Notes under the pieces: generated by a model
Database searches by the model: none
Told to the model about the DNA's origin: nothing
What the model saw: only the letters and a program-made list of their open reading frames with translations
In this document: positions 19,364-28,122 of the stretch, piece by piece
How positions within the stretch are numbered: position 1 is the first letter of the stretch
Layout of the letters: each line of letters starts with the position of its first letter
Program-made: the position numbers and the translations under genes
Source of the DNA: Flavobacterium sp. HJJ
GTDB taxonomy: Bacteria; Bacteroidota; Bacteroidia; Flavobacteriales; Flavobacteriaceae
Direction of reading: 5' to 3'
DNA: 64,000 nt
NCBI RefSeq assembly: GCF_015351475.1
Contig: NZ_JADKPR010000006.1
Span: 62,001-126,000, forward strand

Positions 19364-20902
19364 TTATTCTAATATTTTTTCAAGCATTTTGTCAACTCCT
19401 TCGGTTTCTAAAGTGGCCATATGCATATTTCTTATGTGCATCGCTCTTATACGACCAAATTCATATTCTTCATAAAATTCTGGAATTGAAATTGCATAAT
19501 GAAGATTTAATGGACGATTGCGGGATAATCCAGAATCTTCAAACCAAACAACCCACCATTCACCGTATAAATCTTCTTGGTTTGCTTTTCTTAATAGTAA
19601 ATTGTAACCCATATTTTTCATAGGAGAAAAACTTTGAGAAAGTACCATTTGACCTATCAAAACCACATTGTCTCTTTCAAGGTAAGTTGCTTGAGGAGCT
19701 TGCATTATAAAGCCATATTGTTTTTTTTGGTAATTTAAAGATGCCTCCTTATGATTTTTTATAGTCTGTTGAATATTTGAACTAGGGTAAAAGGAAATAG
19801 TAAAACTTTTCCCCATAAAGCTAATGGTCATTTGACTTGAATTTCTACTAACCTGTATCTTGGTTCTTTCTAAACTTTCATTAAGCTCATTGACTCTTGT
19901 GCTGAACTTATCAAATAGAGAATTAGTAGAATATTCTAAAAATTTAAGTTCAGAATCAATTTTTTCTTTTTCTTTTTGTCTTTCTAATTCTTTTATTTGA
20001 GTAGCAGAAATTTTTTGGTTCGCCTTATGTAACAAAGAATCAATTTTACTTTCACTTTTTTCTTCAGCTTTATCTACTAAATTTTCTAAAATATTAACAA
20101 TATCTGACATTGACGAATATCTGTCACTAGGCCTTTTATTTGTCATTTTTGAAATCATTTCTATTAATCTAACAGGTAAATCAACTCTGAAATTTGAAAT
20201 ATTTGGCAAAGACTCGTATAAATGTTTATCTCTAAATTCTTGTTCAGTTTTTCCTATATACGGTTGTTTTAAGGTCAGAATTTCATAAAATATAATTCCA
20301 AGTGAGTAAATGTCCATTGCTGTTGTATTTGAATCAAACATCCAACATTCAGGAGCCATATATGGTAAAGTGCCATAACCTTTAAAACTTTTAGTTCTTG
20401 TCTTTGCATCAATAAGTTTTGCAAGACCAAAGTCACAAATTTGTAAATTTCCATCTTGGTCTAATAAAATATTCTCAGGTTTTAAATCCCTGTGAACAAC
20501 CTTTAGATGAGCATTTTTTAAACCATTTGCTAGGTCAATCATTAAATGGATTGAATCTTTTAAACCAACTAATTCACTTCTTGACTTTAAAAAATCCCTT
20601 AAGCTACCATTAGTATTAAATGGCATTACGCAATAAATATATTTTACATTTTTACTGTCAAACTCACTGTAATATTCTGTCGAAATTATATTTTTATGAT
20701 TAAGTGAAGTAGCAACTTCAAATTCAGAAACTAACAATTTATATTCTTCATCATTTTCTATTGGTACAATTTTAATTGCTTTTTTTGAATTATTTATCGA
20801 ATCGCTTGCAGTATATATTTCTCCCATACCACCTTTTCGAAAAAAGTCAATTTCTATATATTGATTGTCTCCTTTTGGTCCTTTTAATGATTTAATATTC
20901 AT
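19364..20902 (-). CDS. Orphan serine/threonine protein kinase with coiled coil and novel C-terminal domain
   Basis: A Hanks-type Ser/Thr kinase, 512 residues from the ATG at 20902 (a TTG nine codons upstream is less likely). The kinase domain covers about 15-275: glycine loop FRKGGMGEIY 21-30, Lys44 in AIKI, catalytic HRDLKPEN with D139, DFG 157-159, and the GTLPYMAPE activation segment. Residues about 275-350 look like a Lys/Glu-rich coiled coil. The last 150 residues form a domain I do not recognise, with GEWWVVWFEDSG. There is no transmembrane segment, so it is cytoplasmic. It has no partner phosphatase or obvious operon and sits beside accessory DNA. Some such kinases act in phage defence, but nothing here proves it. 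Confidence 0.85.
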   Translation of the reverse strand: MNIKSLKGPKGDNQYIEIDFFRKGGMGEIYTASDSINNSKKAIKIVPIENDEEYKLLVSEFEVATSLNHKNIISTEYYSEFDSKNVKYIYCVMPFNTNGSLRDFLKSRSELVGLKDSIHLMIDLANGLKNAHLKVVHRDLKPENILLDQDGNLQICDFGLAKLIDAKTRTKSFKGYGTLPYMAPECWMFDSNTTAMDIYSLGIIFYEILTLKQPYIGKTEQEFRDKHLYESLPNISNFRVDLPVRLIEMISKMTNKRPSDRYSSMSDIVNILENLVDKAEEKSESKIDSLLHKANQKISATQIKELERQKEKEKIDSELKFLEYSTNSLFDKFSTRVNELNESLERTKIQVSRNSSQMTISFMGKSFTISFYPSSNIQQTIKNHKEASLNYQKKQYGFIMQAPQATYLERDNVVLIGQMVLSQSFSPMKNMGYNLLLRKANQEDLYGEWWVVWFEDSGLSRNRPLNLHYAISIPEFYEEYEFGRIRAMHIRNMHMATLETEGVDKMLEKILE

Positions 20903-21054
20903 TGTTTGTAGTTTTAAAATATTGCCCAACTTGTTTATATACTCATTTTTTTACTCATTTGTTGAGTTTAGCTATCTTTATTTGGCTAGCTTTGTGCAAC
21001 AGTTGTCAGTTTTATGTTCCCAAATATAGTTGATTTAACTCAATTTAACTTAGG

Positions 21055-21417
21055 TTATTTTTTAATCAATTCCCTCAGGGTCTCCATCTGGATTTCCATT
21101 TTTTGGAGGAGCGCCTCTTTCTGGGCAAGTTCTTCTTTTAGGGCTTTTTCGCGAGTGGTTTCAAAACGATAGGGGAGGTATTCGCCCAAGTGTGCAATAA
21201 AATTGTAGTTCATAGCCATACTGAGTTTCCATATAATGGCAAACTGCAAGGACTCTTTCTTGAAATATTCGTTCAATCCCGTAGGGAGTATGCCTAGTGT
21301 TCTGGCAACATCGGCTTTCTTGATTTTATTCTCGATAATGTGATAATGGATAAAATTGCCAATCGCTGGGTAATGTTCCCCTTTTCCATTCTGGTATTTG
21401 TTGCTGGTCGATATCAT
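21055..21417 (-). CDS. 120-aa helix-turn-helix protein with C-terminal coiled coil (module copy 1)
   Basis: A small DNA-binding protein. Residues about 20-80 contain an HTH: VARTLGILPTGLNEYFKKESLQ, with the likely recognition helix at 45-54. Residues about 85-120 (EKALKEELAQKEALLQKMEIQMETL) are an amphipathic coiled coil, expected to dimerise or multimerise. A paralogue at 36266-36628 is the same length and aligns without gaps, with 58 of 120 residues identical by hand count. The start codon lies 49-71 bp downstream (on the minus strand) of a tandem 22-bp array, the obvious candidate for its binding site. Biological role unknown. Confidence 0.75.
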   Translation of the reverse strand: MISTSNKYQNGKGEHYPAIGNFIHYHIIENKIKKADVARTLGILPTGLNEYFKKESLQFAIIWKLSMAMNYNFIAHLGEYLPYRFETTREKALKEELAQKEALLQKMEIQMETLRELIKK

Positions 21418-21465
21418 CTTTTGTGTGTTTAAGGTTAGGAATACCTACTGTTTTTCTAATAAAGT

Positions 21466-21685
21466 AGTGCTAAACACTAATAGTGTTGGTTGGAACTACA
21501 TGGTTTATTGGTTCAAACTACATATTCTATTGGTTCGAACTACATATACTATAGGTTTAAACTATATGCTTTATTGGTTCTAATACCATATAGTATAGGT
21601 GCAAACTAGCTGTTCTATTGGTTCGTCGAACCAATAAAGCAGGTTTGAACTACCTATATTGTTGGTTCGAACTACATACAATTGC
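21466..21685. repeat. Tandem 22-bp repeat array, copy 1 (nine clear units plus one decayed)
   Basis: Nine head-to-tail units of exactly 22 bp start at 21488, 21510, 21532, 21554, 21576, 21598, 21620, 21642 and 21664; 21466-21487 is a decayed tenth. The plus-strand consensus begins GGTTCRAACTAC, followed by a ten-base AT-rich half ending CTATT. The core GTTCGAAC is palindromic, and unit 7 is a variant holding GGTTCGTCGAACC. Units differ by several bases but never in length. There are no spacers, so it is not CRISPR. It lies between the terminator of the 165-aa gene and the start of the HTH gene. Confidence 0.93.
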
Positions 21686-21710
21686 TTTTGGATAACAAAA
21701 AAGAACGGCA

Positions 21711-21745
21711 AAAAAATCGCCTCTTTTATTTCAAAAGAGGCGATT
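21711..21745 (-). terminator. Terminator of the 165-aa gene, copy 1
   Basis: On the minus strand a 13-bp stem, AATCGCCTCTTTT with its complement, around a 5-nt loop, followed by a T-run. It separates the 165-aa gene from the array and the HTH gene, so the latter needs its own promoter. Confidence 0.85.
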
Positions 21746-21772
21746 GCGGTTATTTTTAAGCAAATTGTTTTG

Positions 21773-22270
21773 CTACACCGCAGGTAGTACGGGCGGTACC
21801 GTAACGGCATTTCCGCCGCTGGTTGCAAAACGTTTTTTGAGTTGATCGACGATGCTGTCTGCTCCCTGAACTCCGGCATCGGCTGCTGATCCAAAGGATT
21901 TGTACAGCGCCAGTGCTACACTGTAGGCCTCACTGCCTGCCAGCATTTTGGTGTCTTCGATGCGCTCACAAAGCTGGTTGGCCAAGCCCGAGATTTCATC
22001 CAGTTGTGTAAATAGCGTAAAATCATTTTGCATATTCGCCACCGAAAGATAAGACGGAACAAGTGTTGGGTTGTTTACTGCCGCATTAATGGCATCTTCG
22101 GTAAACGCTTTGTTGGCGACATCAACAGTGTTTAGTGATTTTCTTTCGTCGGCGGTTAAACCCACCAGAAACGGAAGATTGGTTAGAATAGTTTGGAAAG
22201 CGGCTTTGACTGCCGTTACCTGTGCTGCCGTAGCAGTGGCGTTTACGCGATTGTTAAGCAAATTTGACAT
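21773..22270 (-). CDS. 165-aa protein of unknown function (module copy 1)
   Basis: An unrecognised, Ala/Thr/Val/Leu-rich, probably all-helical soluble protein without signal peptide or membrane segment. Its paralogue at 37010-37510 (166 aa) is well over half identical, notably NLPFLVGLT, NKAFTEDAI, LAGSEAYS and the C-terminal QLKxRFA, followed by a Pro/Val/Ala-rich tail. The strong conservation between copies contrasts with the divergent arrays beside them. It is transcribed from a good promoter at 22314-22341 and ends at a terminator. In both copies it lies directly upstream of a 22-bp array and an HTH gene. Confidence 0.75.
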   Translation of the reverse strand: MSNLLNNRVNATATAAQVTAVKAAFQTILTNLPFLVGLTADERKSLNTVDVANKAFTEDAINAAVNNPTLVPSYLSVANMQNDFTLFTQLDEISGLANQLCERIEDTKMLAGSEAYSVALALYKSFGSAADAGVQGADSIVDQLKKRFATSGGNAVTVPPVLPAV

Positions 22271-22313
22271 AAAATAGTTTTTTAATGGTTATTGTACTAA
22301 TAGTTTACAAAAT

Positions 22314-22341
22314 CAAATCTAAACTATTCTTACTTTTTCAA
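22314..22341 (-). promoter_or_regulatory. Promoter of the 165-aa gene, copy 1
   Basis: On the minus strand TTG (22339-22341), 17 bp, then TAGATTTG (22314-22321): a full match to the Bacteroidota consensus, 44 bp before the start codon. Confidence 0.7.
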
Positions 22342-22555
22342 ATAGTTTTTTTCTGTCAATTTTTGTATATTTTGTTAAATGTGTAAGTAAAAAGTTATGT
22401 ATATGAACAAGTTGATGGAATTTTATGGAAATACTGTTGCCGACTCGACAGAGGAGTTATCTGAGAACTAAATGGTAAAGCTTAAACTTCGGTATGCTTG
22501 AAATTAAATGATGAAATCGTATCTTTATTGAAATTAAAAGTGTAAAAGAAATACG

Positions 22556-23188
22556 ATGTCAACCAGAATCCAAACCCGCAAAGAAGAATTAGCTAACGGA
22601 ATTTCACACATTCTGGGGATACTATTTTGTTTAACAGGAATGCCTTTGCTTATTGCAAAAGCGTCTGAACACCACAATTTAATAACAGAATCGTCAGTTA
22701 TAGTTTTCGGAATAGGAATGATGCTTGTGTATTTGTTTTCATCTTTGTATCATTTAGTACAAAAACAAAAATCGAAACAGTTGTTTAAAATAGCCGATCA
22801 TATCAGTATTTACTATCTGATTGCAGGTACTTACTCGCCACTCATGGTTATTTATCTGAATAAGGAAACGGCGCTGCTATTTTTAGGAACAATGTGGTCG
22901 ATAGTCTTGTTGGGGACATTTTTTAAGATTTTTTACATTGACCGTTTTAAGTTTATTTCTGTTGCATTGTATTTAATGATGGGCTGGATGATTGTTTTTG
23001 TTATAAAACCGTTATGGGGCGTAATTCCATTTTCGGTATTTATGTGGATTCTTGCAGGCGGATTGAGTTATACTGTGGGGGTGTTTTTTTATATCAAAGG
23101 GGACAAAAATTATTTTCACACTATTTGGCATTTCTTCGTGCTCATGGGGACAATATTTCATTACGCAGCGATTTTAGAAAGTTTATGA
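22556..23188 (+). CDS. Hemolysin III family (PAQR-like) membrane protein
   Basis: A 210-residue, seven-helix membrane protein of the HlyIII/YqfA family. It opens with RKEELANGISHILGILF, has the conserved SSLYHL after helix 2, KIADHISIYYLIAGTY before helix 3, and the terminal HTIWHFFVLMGTIFHYAAIL; the His residues of the latter motifs match the metal-site positions of PAQR receptors. Despite the name, haemolytic activity is not implied. It is a monocistronic plus-strand gene, facing away from the module. Confidence 0.92.
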   Translation: MSTRIQTRKEELANGISHILGILFCLTGMPLLIAKASEHHNLITESSVIVFGIGMMLVYLFSSLYHLVQKQKSKQLFKIADHISIYYLIAGTYSPLMVIYLNKETALLFLGTMWSIVLLGTFFKIFYIDRFKFISVALYLMMGWMIVFVIKPLWGVIPFSVFMWILAGGLSYTVGVFFYIKGDKNYFHTIWHFFVLMGTIFHYAAILESL

Positions 23189-23278
23189 AAAGGTTAAAGT
23201 GTTTAATTTTGTGTTAATATTAACGATAAAAGGCTGATATTTTTATTTTTTTTAAGAATTTTAGCCTGTTTTTAGTTT

Positions 23279-23305
23279 TTGTTTCTGTTTAATAAGTTAT
23301 ATTTG
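23279..23305 (+). promoter_or_regulatory. Promoter of the LysM-NlpC gene
   Basis: TTG at 23279-23281, 16 bp, TATATTTG at 23298-23305; about 97 bp before the start codon. Confidence 0.6.
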
Positions 23306-23402
23306 TAATTCTTCAAAAAAAAGTTGAAAACCAGACACACAAATAGTATAACCCCCTCAAAAAATGTGTGTATTGTTGAAAATGAGGAATAAATAAAGAA
23401 CG

Positions 23403-24812
23403 ATGAAGTACTTAAGATTAATTGTTACAGCCTTTTTTTTATGCAGTATAAGCGTTTTTTCACAAGATAATAACATTCAGCATTCTATAGTAAAAGGGGA
23501 AACAATTTCTAGTATTGCTCAAAAATACAATGTTTCGATTGCTTCAATTTATAAGTTAAATCCCAAAGCTAAAAAAACACTGCATCTCAATCAGGTATTA
23601 CTGATTCCAAATTCTGAATCGAAAAAAGAGAATGATCAGACAGTTTCCGATGCTGAAAAAACAACTCAGATTACTCATCAGGTACAGTCTAAAGAAACAT
23701 TATACGGAATTACAAAACAATTTAAAACTACAACTGAGCTGCTCTACAAAGCAAATCCTAAATTAGAAACAGAAGGATTGAAAATAGGACAGACTATTAA
23801 TATTCCATCAAATTTAACCAAGAAAGAAATAGCTGATTTGTCTAATTCAAAGACAGAAGAAACAGCTGAAAATACGGAATCTTTAACGCATATAGTGAAA
23901 CCAAAAGAATCTTTGTATGCAATCGCAAAGAAGTACGGTATAACCTTGAAAGAACTGCAGAATGCCAATCCTAAAATAGGGAAGAAGGGCTTAAGTCTAG
24001 GTCAGGTAATTATGATTCCTAGTAATGGAAAATCGGCATCAAAAGAGTTAGCTGTAAAAGAAACTAAGTCTGAAACAGAAACACTTCCGGTTGCAGCGGC
24101 AGAAAAAAAAGAAATTGTTCCAGCTGAAAATAAAAATAAGGAGAAGAATACAATTGAAGAATCTCAAGTTCCAACTTCTGAAATCATTCATGAAGTTTTG
24201 ACTAAAGAAACTAAATATGGAATTGCAAAAAAATATGGCATAACCGTAGCAGCATTAGAAAAACAGAATCCTGCCATTAAGCAAAAATTAGAAGTTGGTG
24301 CAAAATTAAGTATTCAGGTTCCTAATAACGCTGTCGAGAATCAAATAAAAAAAGAAGATGGAACTGCTTTAGTTCAATCTGAAAAACAAGCTGACACTAC
24401 AACTACAGGGCTGACTATTGCAAATGAAGATCTGATTGCTCAAATCATTCAGTCAGCATCAGATAAGATAGGAACCAGATATAGAAGCGGAGGGACTACA
24501 ACTGCAGGATTCGATTGTTCAGGTTTCATGTATTCTACTTTTGGTGCATTTGATATAAAACTGCCAAGATCTTCCATTGAACAATCTGCAATTGGTGAAA
24601 AGATTGATGATGAAAATGCACAGAAAGGAGATCTGATTTTCTTTAAAACGAATGGAAGACGACATATTAATCATGTGGGGATGGTTATAGAAGTTAATGA
24701 AGATGAAATAAAATTTATCCATTCTTCGACACATTCAGGAGTAATTATTTCTTCTACAAAAGAGCCGTATTATCACCGTAATTTTGCACAGGTGAACCGG
24801 ATACTTAAATAG
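23403..24812 (+). CDS. Secreted LysM-repeat NlpC/P60 peptidoglycan endopeptidase
   Basis: A cell-wall hydrolase, 469 residues. It has a signal peptide (about 1-20, ending ISVFSQ), four LysM repeats near 27-69, 90-135, 162-206 and 264-306 (each with a GETISSIAQKYNV-like start and xxLxxGQxxxIP-like end), and Thr/Glu/Lys-rich linkers. The NlpC/P60 domain occupies the last 130 residues; the catalytic set is Cys372 (FDCSG), His424 (HINHVGMV) and His440. The LysM domains anchor it to peptidoglycan, and NlpC/P60 enzymes usually cut the D-Glu-diaminopimelate bond of the stem peptide. Confidence 0.95.
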   Translation: MKYLRLIVTAFFLCSISVFSQDNNIQHSIVKGETISSIAQKYNVSIASIYKLNPKAKKTLHLNQVLLIPNSESKKENDQTVSDAEKTTQITHQVQSKETLYGITKQFKTTTELLYKANPKLETEGLKIGQTINIPSNLTKKEIADLSNSKTEETAENTESLTHIVKPKESLYAIAKKYGITLKELQNANPKIGKKGLSLGQVIMIPSNGKSASKELAVKETKSETETLPVAAAEKKEIVPAENKNKEKNTIEESQVPTSEIIHEVLTKETKYGIAKKYGITVAALEKQNPAIKQKLEVGAKLSIQVPNNAVENQIKKEDGTALVQSEKQADTTTTGLTIANEDLIAQIIQSASDKIGTRYRSGGTTTAGFDCSGFMYSTFGAFDIKLPRSSIEQSAIGEKIDDENAQKGDLIFFKTNGRRHINHVGMVIEVNEDEIKFIHSSTHSGVIISSTKEPYYHRNFAQVNRILK

Positions 24813-24832
24813 CTTTTAAAAATAAATTTATC

Positions 24833-24862
24833 AAAACTCTTAAGGAAACTTAAGGGTTTTTT
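24833..24862 (+). terminator. Terminator after the LysM-NlpC gene
   Basis: A 12-bp stem, AAAACTCTTAAG with its complement (one G-U), capped by GAAA and followed by Ts. Confidence 0.85.
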
Positions 24863-24896
24863 GTTTTTAGGATTTAATCTTTTTCTGAGTATAGAT

Positions 24897-25080
24897 CACG
24901 GCATTCGCATTTAAAAAAAGATAAACACGAATTTCACCAATTAACACTAATTCTTATCAAAATTGAAATCAAATTTTACAACTTTTTACAGTTTCGAATA
25001 TTTTGTGTAATTAAACAGCAATCTTAATTTGTGCAGATTAGTGTAATTCGTGTCAGAAACTTTTAAAAGCGAATGCCCTG
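24897..25080 (+). mobile_element. MITE copy 1 (184 bp) with 9-bp target duplication
   Basis: A non-coding element framed by inverted ends: CACGGCATTCGC at the left, GCGAATGCCCTG at the right (one mismatch with the other copies). The interior is AT-rich and itself palindromic, with CACGAATTTCACC answered by GTGTAATTCGTG. AGTATAGAT stands immediately before (24888-24896) and after (25081-25089). It is nearly identical to the copy at 35742 and inverted relative to the one at 56117. It carries no gene, so transposition would need an enzyme supplied elsewhere. Confidence 0.88.
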
Positions 25081-25152
25081 AGTATAGATACTAGTATTAG
25101 CCATTTTCAAAAAAAAGTATATCTTTAGCCAACCAAAAAATAAACCAAAAAA

Positions 25153-26562
25153 ATGGAAGAAAACAAACCAGGAGAATTTAAAAGAGAACTCGGATTATTA
25201 GACGGAACTATGCTTGTCGTAGGGTCGATGATAGGTTCTGGGATATTTATTGTGAGTGCAGATATCGCAAGACAAGTTGGATCTGCGGGCTGGTTAATAC
25301 TGATATGGCTTATTTCGGGCTTAATTACGATGATCGCTGCTGTTAGTTACGGAGAATTGAGTGCTATGTTTCCTAATGCTGGAGGGCAGTATGTTTACCT
25401 AAAAGAAGCTTACAATAAGTTAATCGCTTTTCTCTACGGCTGGAGTTTCTTTGCTGTAATTCAAACTGGAACTATTGCTGCTGTAGGTGTTGGGTTTTCT
25501 AAATTTTCAGCTTATTTATATCCGCCTTTAAGTGATGAAAATGTTTTGTATGAGCTGGGTGCTTTCAAACTGAATGCAGCACAAATCGTTTCGATAATAA
25601 CCATTGTTTTGTTGACTTATGTAAATAGCCGCGGGGTGAAAAACAGCAAAATTCTTCAGACGGTTTTGACGATAATTAAAATTTTATCATTGTTTGGATT
25701 AATCATCTTCGGATTTATTTTGGCTGCCAAATCGGATATTTGGAATGCTAACTGGGCTGATACATGGGGTTCAAGAGCTTTTGATGCTGACAGTGAATCT
25801 TGGAGTTCTATTGGCGGAACAGCTTTGCTGACTGGAATTTCGGCAGCAATGGTTGGTTCTTTATTTTCAAGTGATGCTTGGGTGGGAGTAACTTTTATTG
25901 CAGGAGAAATTAAAAATCCAAAACGCAATGTTGGCTTAAGTTTGTTTTTAGGGACATTGATTGTAACTATTATTTACATATTGACGAATTTGATGTATCT
26001 GGCAGTTATTCCAATGCAGGAAATTGCCACAGCAAAATCTGACAGAGTTGCGGTCGTTGCTTCTCAATATACTTTTGGGGATATGGGGACAATTATAATT
26101 GCCCTGATGATTATGATTTCGACTTTTGCGTGTAATAACGGACTGATTATGGCAGGAGCCAGAGTGTATTACACAATGGCTAAAGATGGTTTGTTTTTAA
26201 AGAAAGCAGCCAATCTTAATGAGGCAAGCGTTCCAGCATGGGCTTTATGGGTGCAGTGTGTATGGGCATCGGTATTATGTTTGACTGGAAAATATGGTGA
26301 TCTGCTTGATTTTGTAATTATCATCGTATTGATTTTTTACATACTTACAATTTACGGAATCTTTATTCTCAGAAAGAAAATGCCGGAGGCTGAAAGACCC
26401 TACAAAGCTTTTGGATATCCATTTTTACCGCTTGTATATATAGTTGTTGCTATTGCAATCTGTATCGGATTACTGCTTACTAAATTTTCTACCTGCGGAT
26501 GGGGAGTATTGATTATGCTGACAGGTATTCCAGTGTATTATTTGACTAAACCTAAGGAATAG
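25153..26562 (+). CDS. APC-family amino acid permease
   Basis: An inner-membrane amino acid transporter, 469 residues with about 12 hydrophobic helices. The N-terminal GTMLVVGSMIGSGIFIV is the substrate-binding, unwound-helix motif of the APC family, and SYGELSAMFPNAGGQYVYLKEAY and PKRNVGLSLFLGTL also match. The exact substrate cannot be read from sequence. It lies next to alanine dehydrogenase, which makes amino-acid uptake for catabolism plausible. It is a single gene between MITE copy 1 and a terminator. Confidence 0.93.
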   Translation: MEENKPGEFKRELGLLDGTMLVVGSMIGSGIFIVSADIARQVGSAGWLILIWLISGLITMIAAVSYGELSAMFPNAGGQYVYLKEAYNKLIAFLYGWSFFAVIQTGTIAAVGVGFSKFSAYLYPPLSDENVLYELGAFKLNAAQIVSIITIVLLTYVNSRGVKNSKILQTVLTIIKILSLFGLIIFGFILAAKSDIWNANWADTWGSRAFDADSESWSSIGGTALLTGISAAMVGSLFSSDAWVGVTFIAGEIKNPKRNVGLSLFLGTLIVTIIYILTNLMYLAVIPMQEIATAKSDRVAVVASQYTFGDMGTIIIALMIMISTFACNNGLIMAGARVYYTMAKDGLFLKKAANLNEASVPAWALWVQCVWASVLCLTGKYGDLLDFVIIIVLIFYILTIYGIFILRKKMPEAERPYKAFGYPFLPLVYIVVAIAICIGLLLTKFSTCGWGVLIMLTGIPVYYLTKPKE

Positions 26563-26604
26563 TATTCAGGTTTCAGAGAATAGATTGCTGTTTTTTATGA
26601 TATA

Positions 26605-26634
26605 GGAATCCGTCTCTAGTGGCGGATTTTTTTG
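26605..26634 (+). terminator. Terminator after the permease gene
   Basis: An 8-bp stem, AATCCGTC with its complement (two G-U), around TCTAGT, followed by seven Ts. Confidence 0.75.
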
Positions 26635-26728
26635 TTTTTGACTGTTTTTGCTGTTTCTTTTTACTATTTGTAAATTGCTGAATAAGTCTAATGTTTTCTG
26701 CTTCAAATTATAATCAGACTAAAAACAG

Positions 26729-26760
26729 AAAACCCGTTTTGTTCTTCAAAACGGGTTTTT
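26729..26760. terminator. Bidirectional terminator (permease / alanine dehydrogenase)
   Basis: A perfect 13-bp stem, AAAACCCGTTTTG with its complement, around TTCTT. The A- and T-rich ends make it functional in both directions; it ends the ald transcript on the minus strand. Confidence 0.85.
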
Positions 26761-26786
26761 CCTGCGTAGTAAGCACTTATTTAATA

Positions 26787-27911
26787 TTAACAAACTGCGT
26801 TTTCTAATACTAACTCTTCATTAAAAGGAAGATTCCAAGCTTCGGCAACTCCTTTATAAAGGATTTTTCCGTTGGCAATGTTTAATCCTTTTTTTAGTTC
26901 TTCGTTTTCAGCACAGGCTTTCTGCCATCCTTTGTTTGCCAATTGTACAGCATAGGGCAAAGTAGCATTAGTAAGTGCAAGTGTCGAAGTATAAGGAACT
27001 GCGCCTGGCATATTTGCCACGCAGTAATGTACAATATCGTCAATAATGAAAGTTGGGTTTTCGTGAGTGGTAGGGGAGCACGTTTCAATACATCCTCCTT
27101 GATCCACGGCTACATCAACAAGAACGGTTCCCGGACGCATAGATTTTAGCATGTCGCGTTTAATTAAATGCGGTGCTTTTGCACCAGGAATCAATACAGC
27201 TCCAATGATTAAATCAGTATCTGTAATTGCTTTTTTAATGTTATAACTGTTAGACATTATAGTCGTAACATTAGCAGGCATAATATCATCTAATTGACGT
27301 AAACGAGGTAAGCTTATATCCATAATAGTGACTTGAGCTCCTAAACCTGCGGCCATCTTTGCAGCTTGAGTTCCTACTATACCTCCGCCTAGTACTAATA
27401 CTTTTGCCGGAGGAACACCTGGAACACCGCCAAGAAGAATTCCTCTTCCTTTCAATGGTTTTTCAAGGTATTTTGCGCCTTCCTGAATAGACATGCGTCC
27501 TGCAACTTCAGACATTGGAACTAATAACGGCAAACTGCGGTCTGTTTTTTCAACAGTTTCATATGCCAGACAGATGGCCTGACGCTCAATCATTGCGTGA
27601 GTTAGCGGTTCTGATGATGCAAAGTGGAAGTATGTGAAAAGTAACTGGTCTTTTTTGATAAGAGGATATTCTGAAGCGATTGGCTCTTTTACTTTGATAA
27701 TCATTTCGGCTATTGCATAAACCTCTTCAATCGTCGGTAAAATGACAGCACCTGCAGCAGTATATTCTTCATCGGCAAAACCGCTTCCTTCGCCTGCGGC
27801 TGCCTGAACATAAACGCTATGTCCGTTATTTATCATTTCAGCAGCACCTGCTGGAGTTAGGGCAACTCGATTTTCATTATTCTTAATTTCTTTAGGAACA
27901 CCGATTATCAT
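26787..27911 (-). CDS. ald: Alanine dehydrogenase
   Basis: NAD-dependent L-alanine dehydrogenase, 374 residues, reversibly oxidising alanine to pyruvate and ammonia. It opens with MIIGVPKEIKNNENRVALTP, has the catalytic-His segment LLFTYFHFA, the Rossmann motif VLVLGGGIVGTQAAKMAA, and DVAVDQGGCIET. An Lrp/AsnC-type regulator is transcribed divergently 212 bp away. Lrp-type proteins often control a divergent ald gene in response to alanine or leucine, so that regulation is inferred here. Confidence 0.96.
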   Translation of the reverse strand: MIIGVPKEIKNNENRVALTPAGAAEMINNGHSVYVQAAAGEGSGFADEEYTAAGAVILPTIEEVYAIAEMIIKVKEPIASEYPLIKKDQLLFTYFHFASSEPLTHAMIERQAICLAYETVEKTDRSLPLLVPMSEVAGRMSIQEGAKYLEKPLKGRGILLGGVPGVPPAKVLVLGGGIVGTQAAKMAAGLGAQVTIMDISLPRLRQLDDIMPANVTTIMSNSYNIKKAITDTDLIIGAVLIPGAKAPHLIKRDMLKSMRPGTVLVDVAVDQGGCIETCSPTTHENPTFIIDDIVHYCVANMPGAVPYTSTLALTNATLPYAVQLANKGWQKACAENEELKKGLNIANGKILYKGVAEAWNLPFNEELVLENAVC

Positions 27912-27948
27912 AACTTATGTTTTAAGTGGTTGATTTAATATTACATTA

Positions 27949-27956
27949 CAAATTTA
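27949..27956 (-). promoter_or_regulatory. ald promoter -7 element
   Basis: On the minus strand TAAATTTG matches TAnnTTTG, 38 bp before the ald start. The 212-bp intergenic region shared with the Lrp gene is very AT-rich and probably holds the regulator's sites, but I see no clear operator. Confidence 0.45.
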
Positions 27957-28122
27957 GGAGATAAAGAAAAATTTTGTTTAATGGATATTAAAATAAGAAA
28001 ATATTATTTTTATTTAGTATTTTAGCATGAAATAATTCTTTATTTGATAGTTTTATGAATATTAAAAAGAAAATTTATCGGATTATTTTGTTATAAATTA
28101 ATTTATAAAATTTGTTTTTGTT

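Noticed and set aside
19239..19623. Two plus-strand ORFs of 78 and 90 codons
   Set aside because: They cross the structured repeat block and run antisense to the kinase C-terminus; Ile/Phe/Cys-rich composition without motif.
21466..21685. CRISPR array
   Set aside because: The 22-bp units are directly adjacent, with no spacers, and no cas gene is present.
24813..25152. Attenuator or riboswitch upstream of the permease gene
   Set aside because: The structure is explained by the MITE, which occurs at two other unrelated loci with target duplications.
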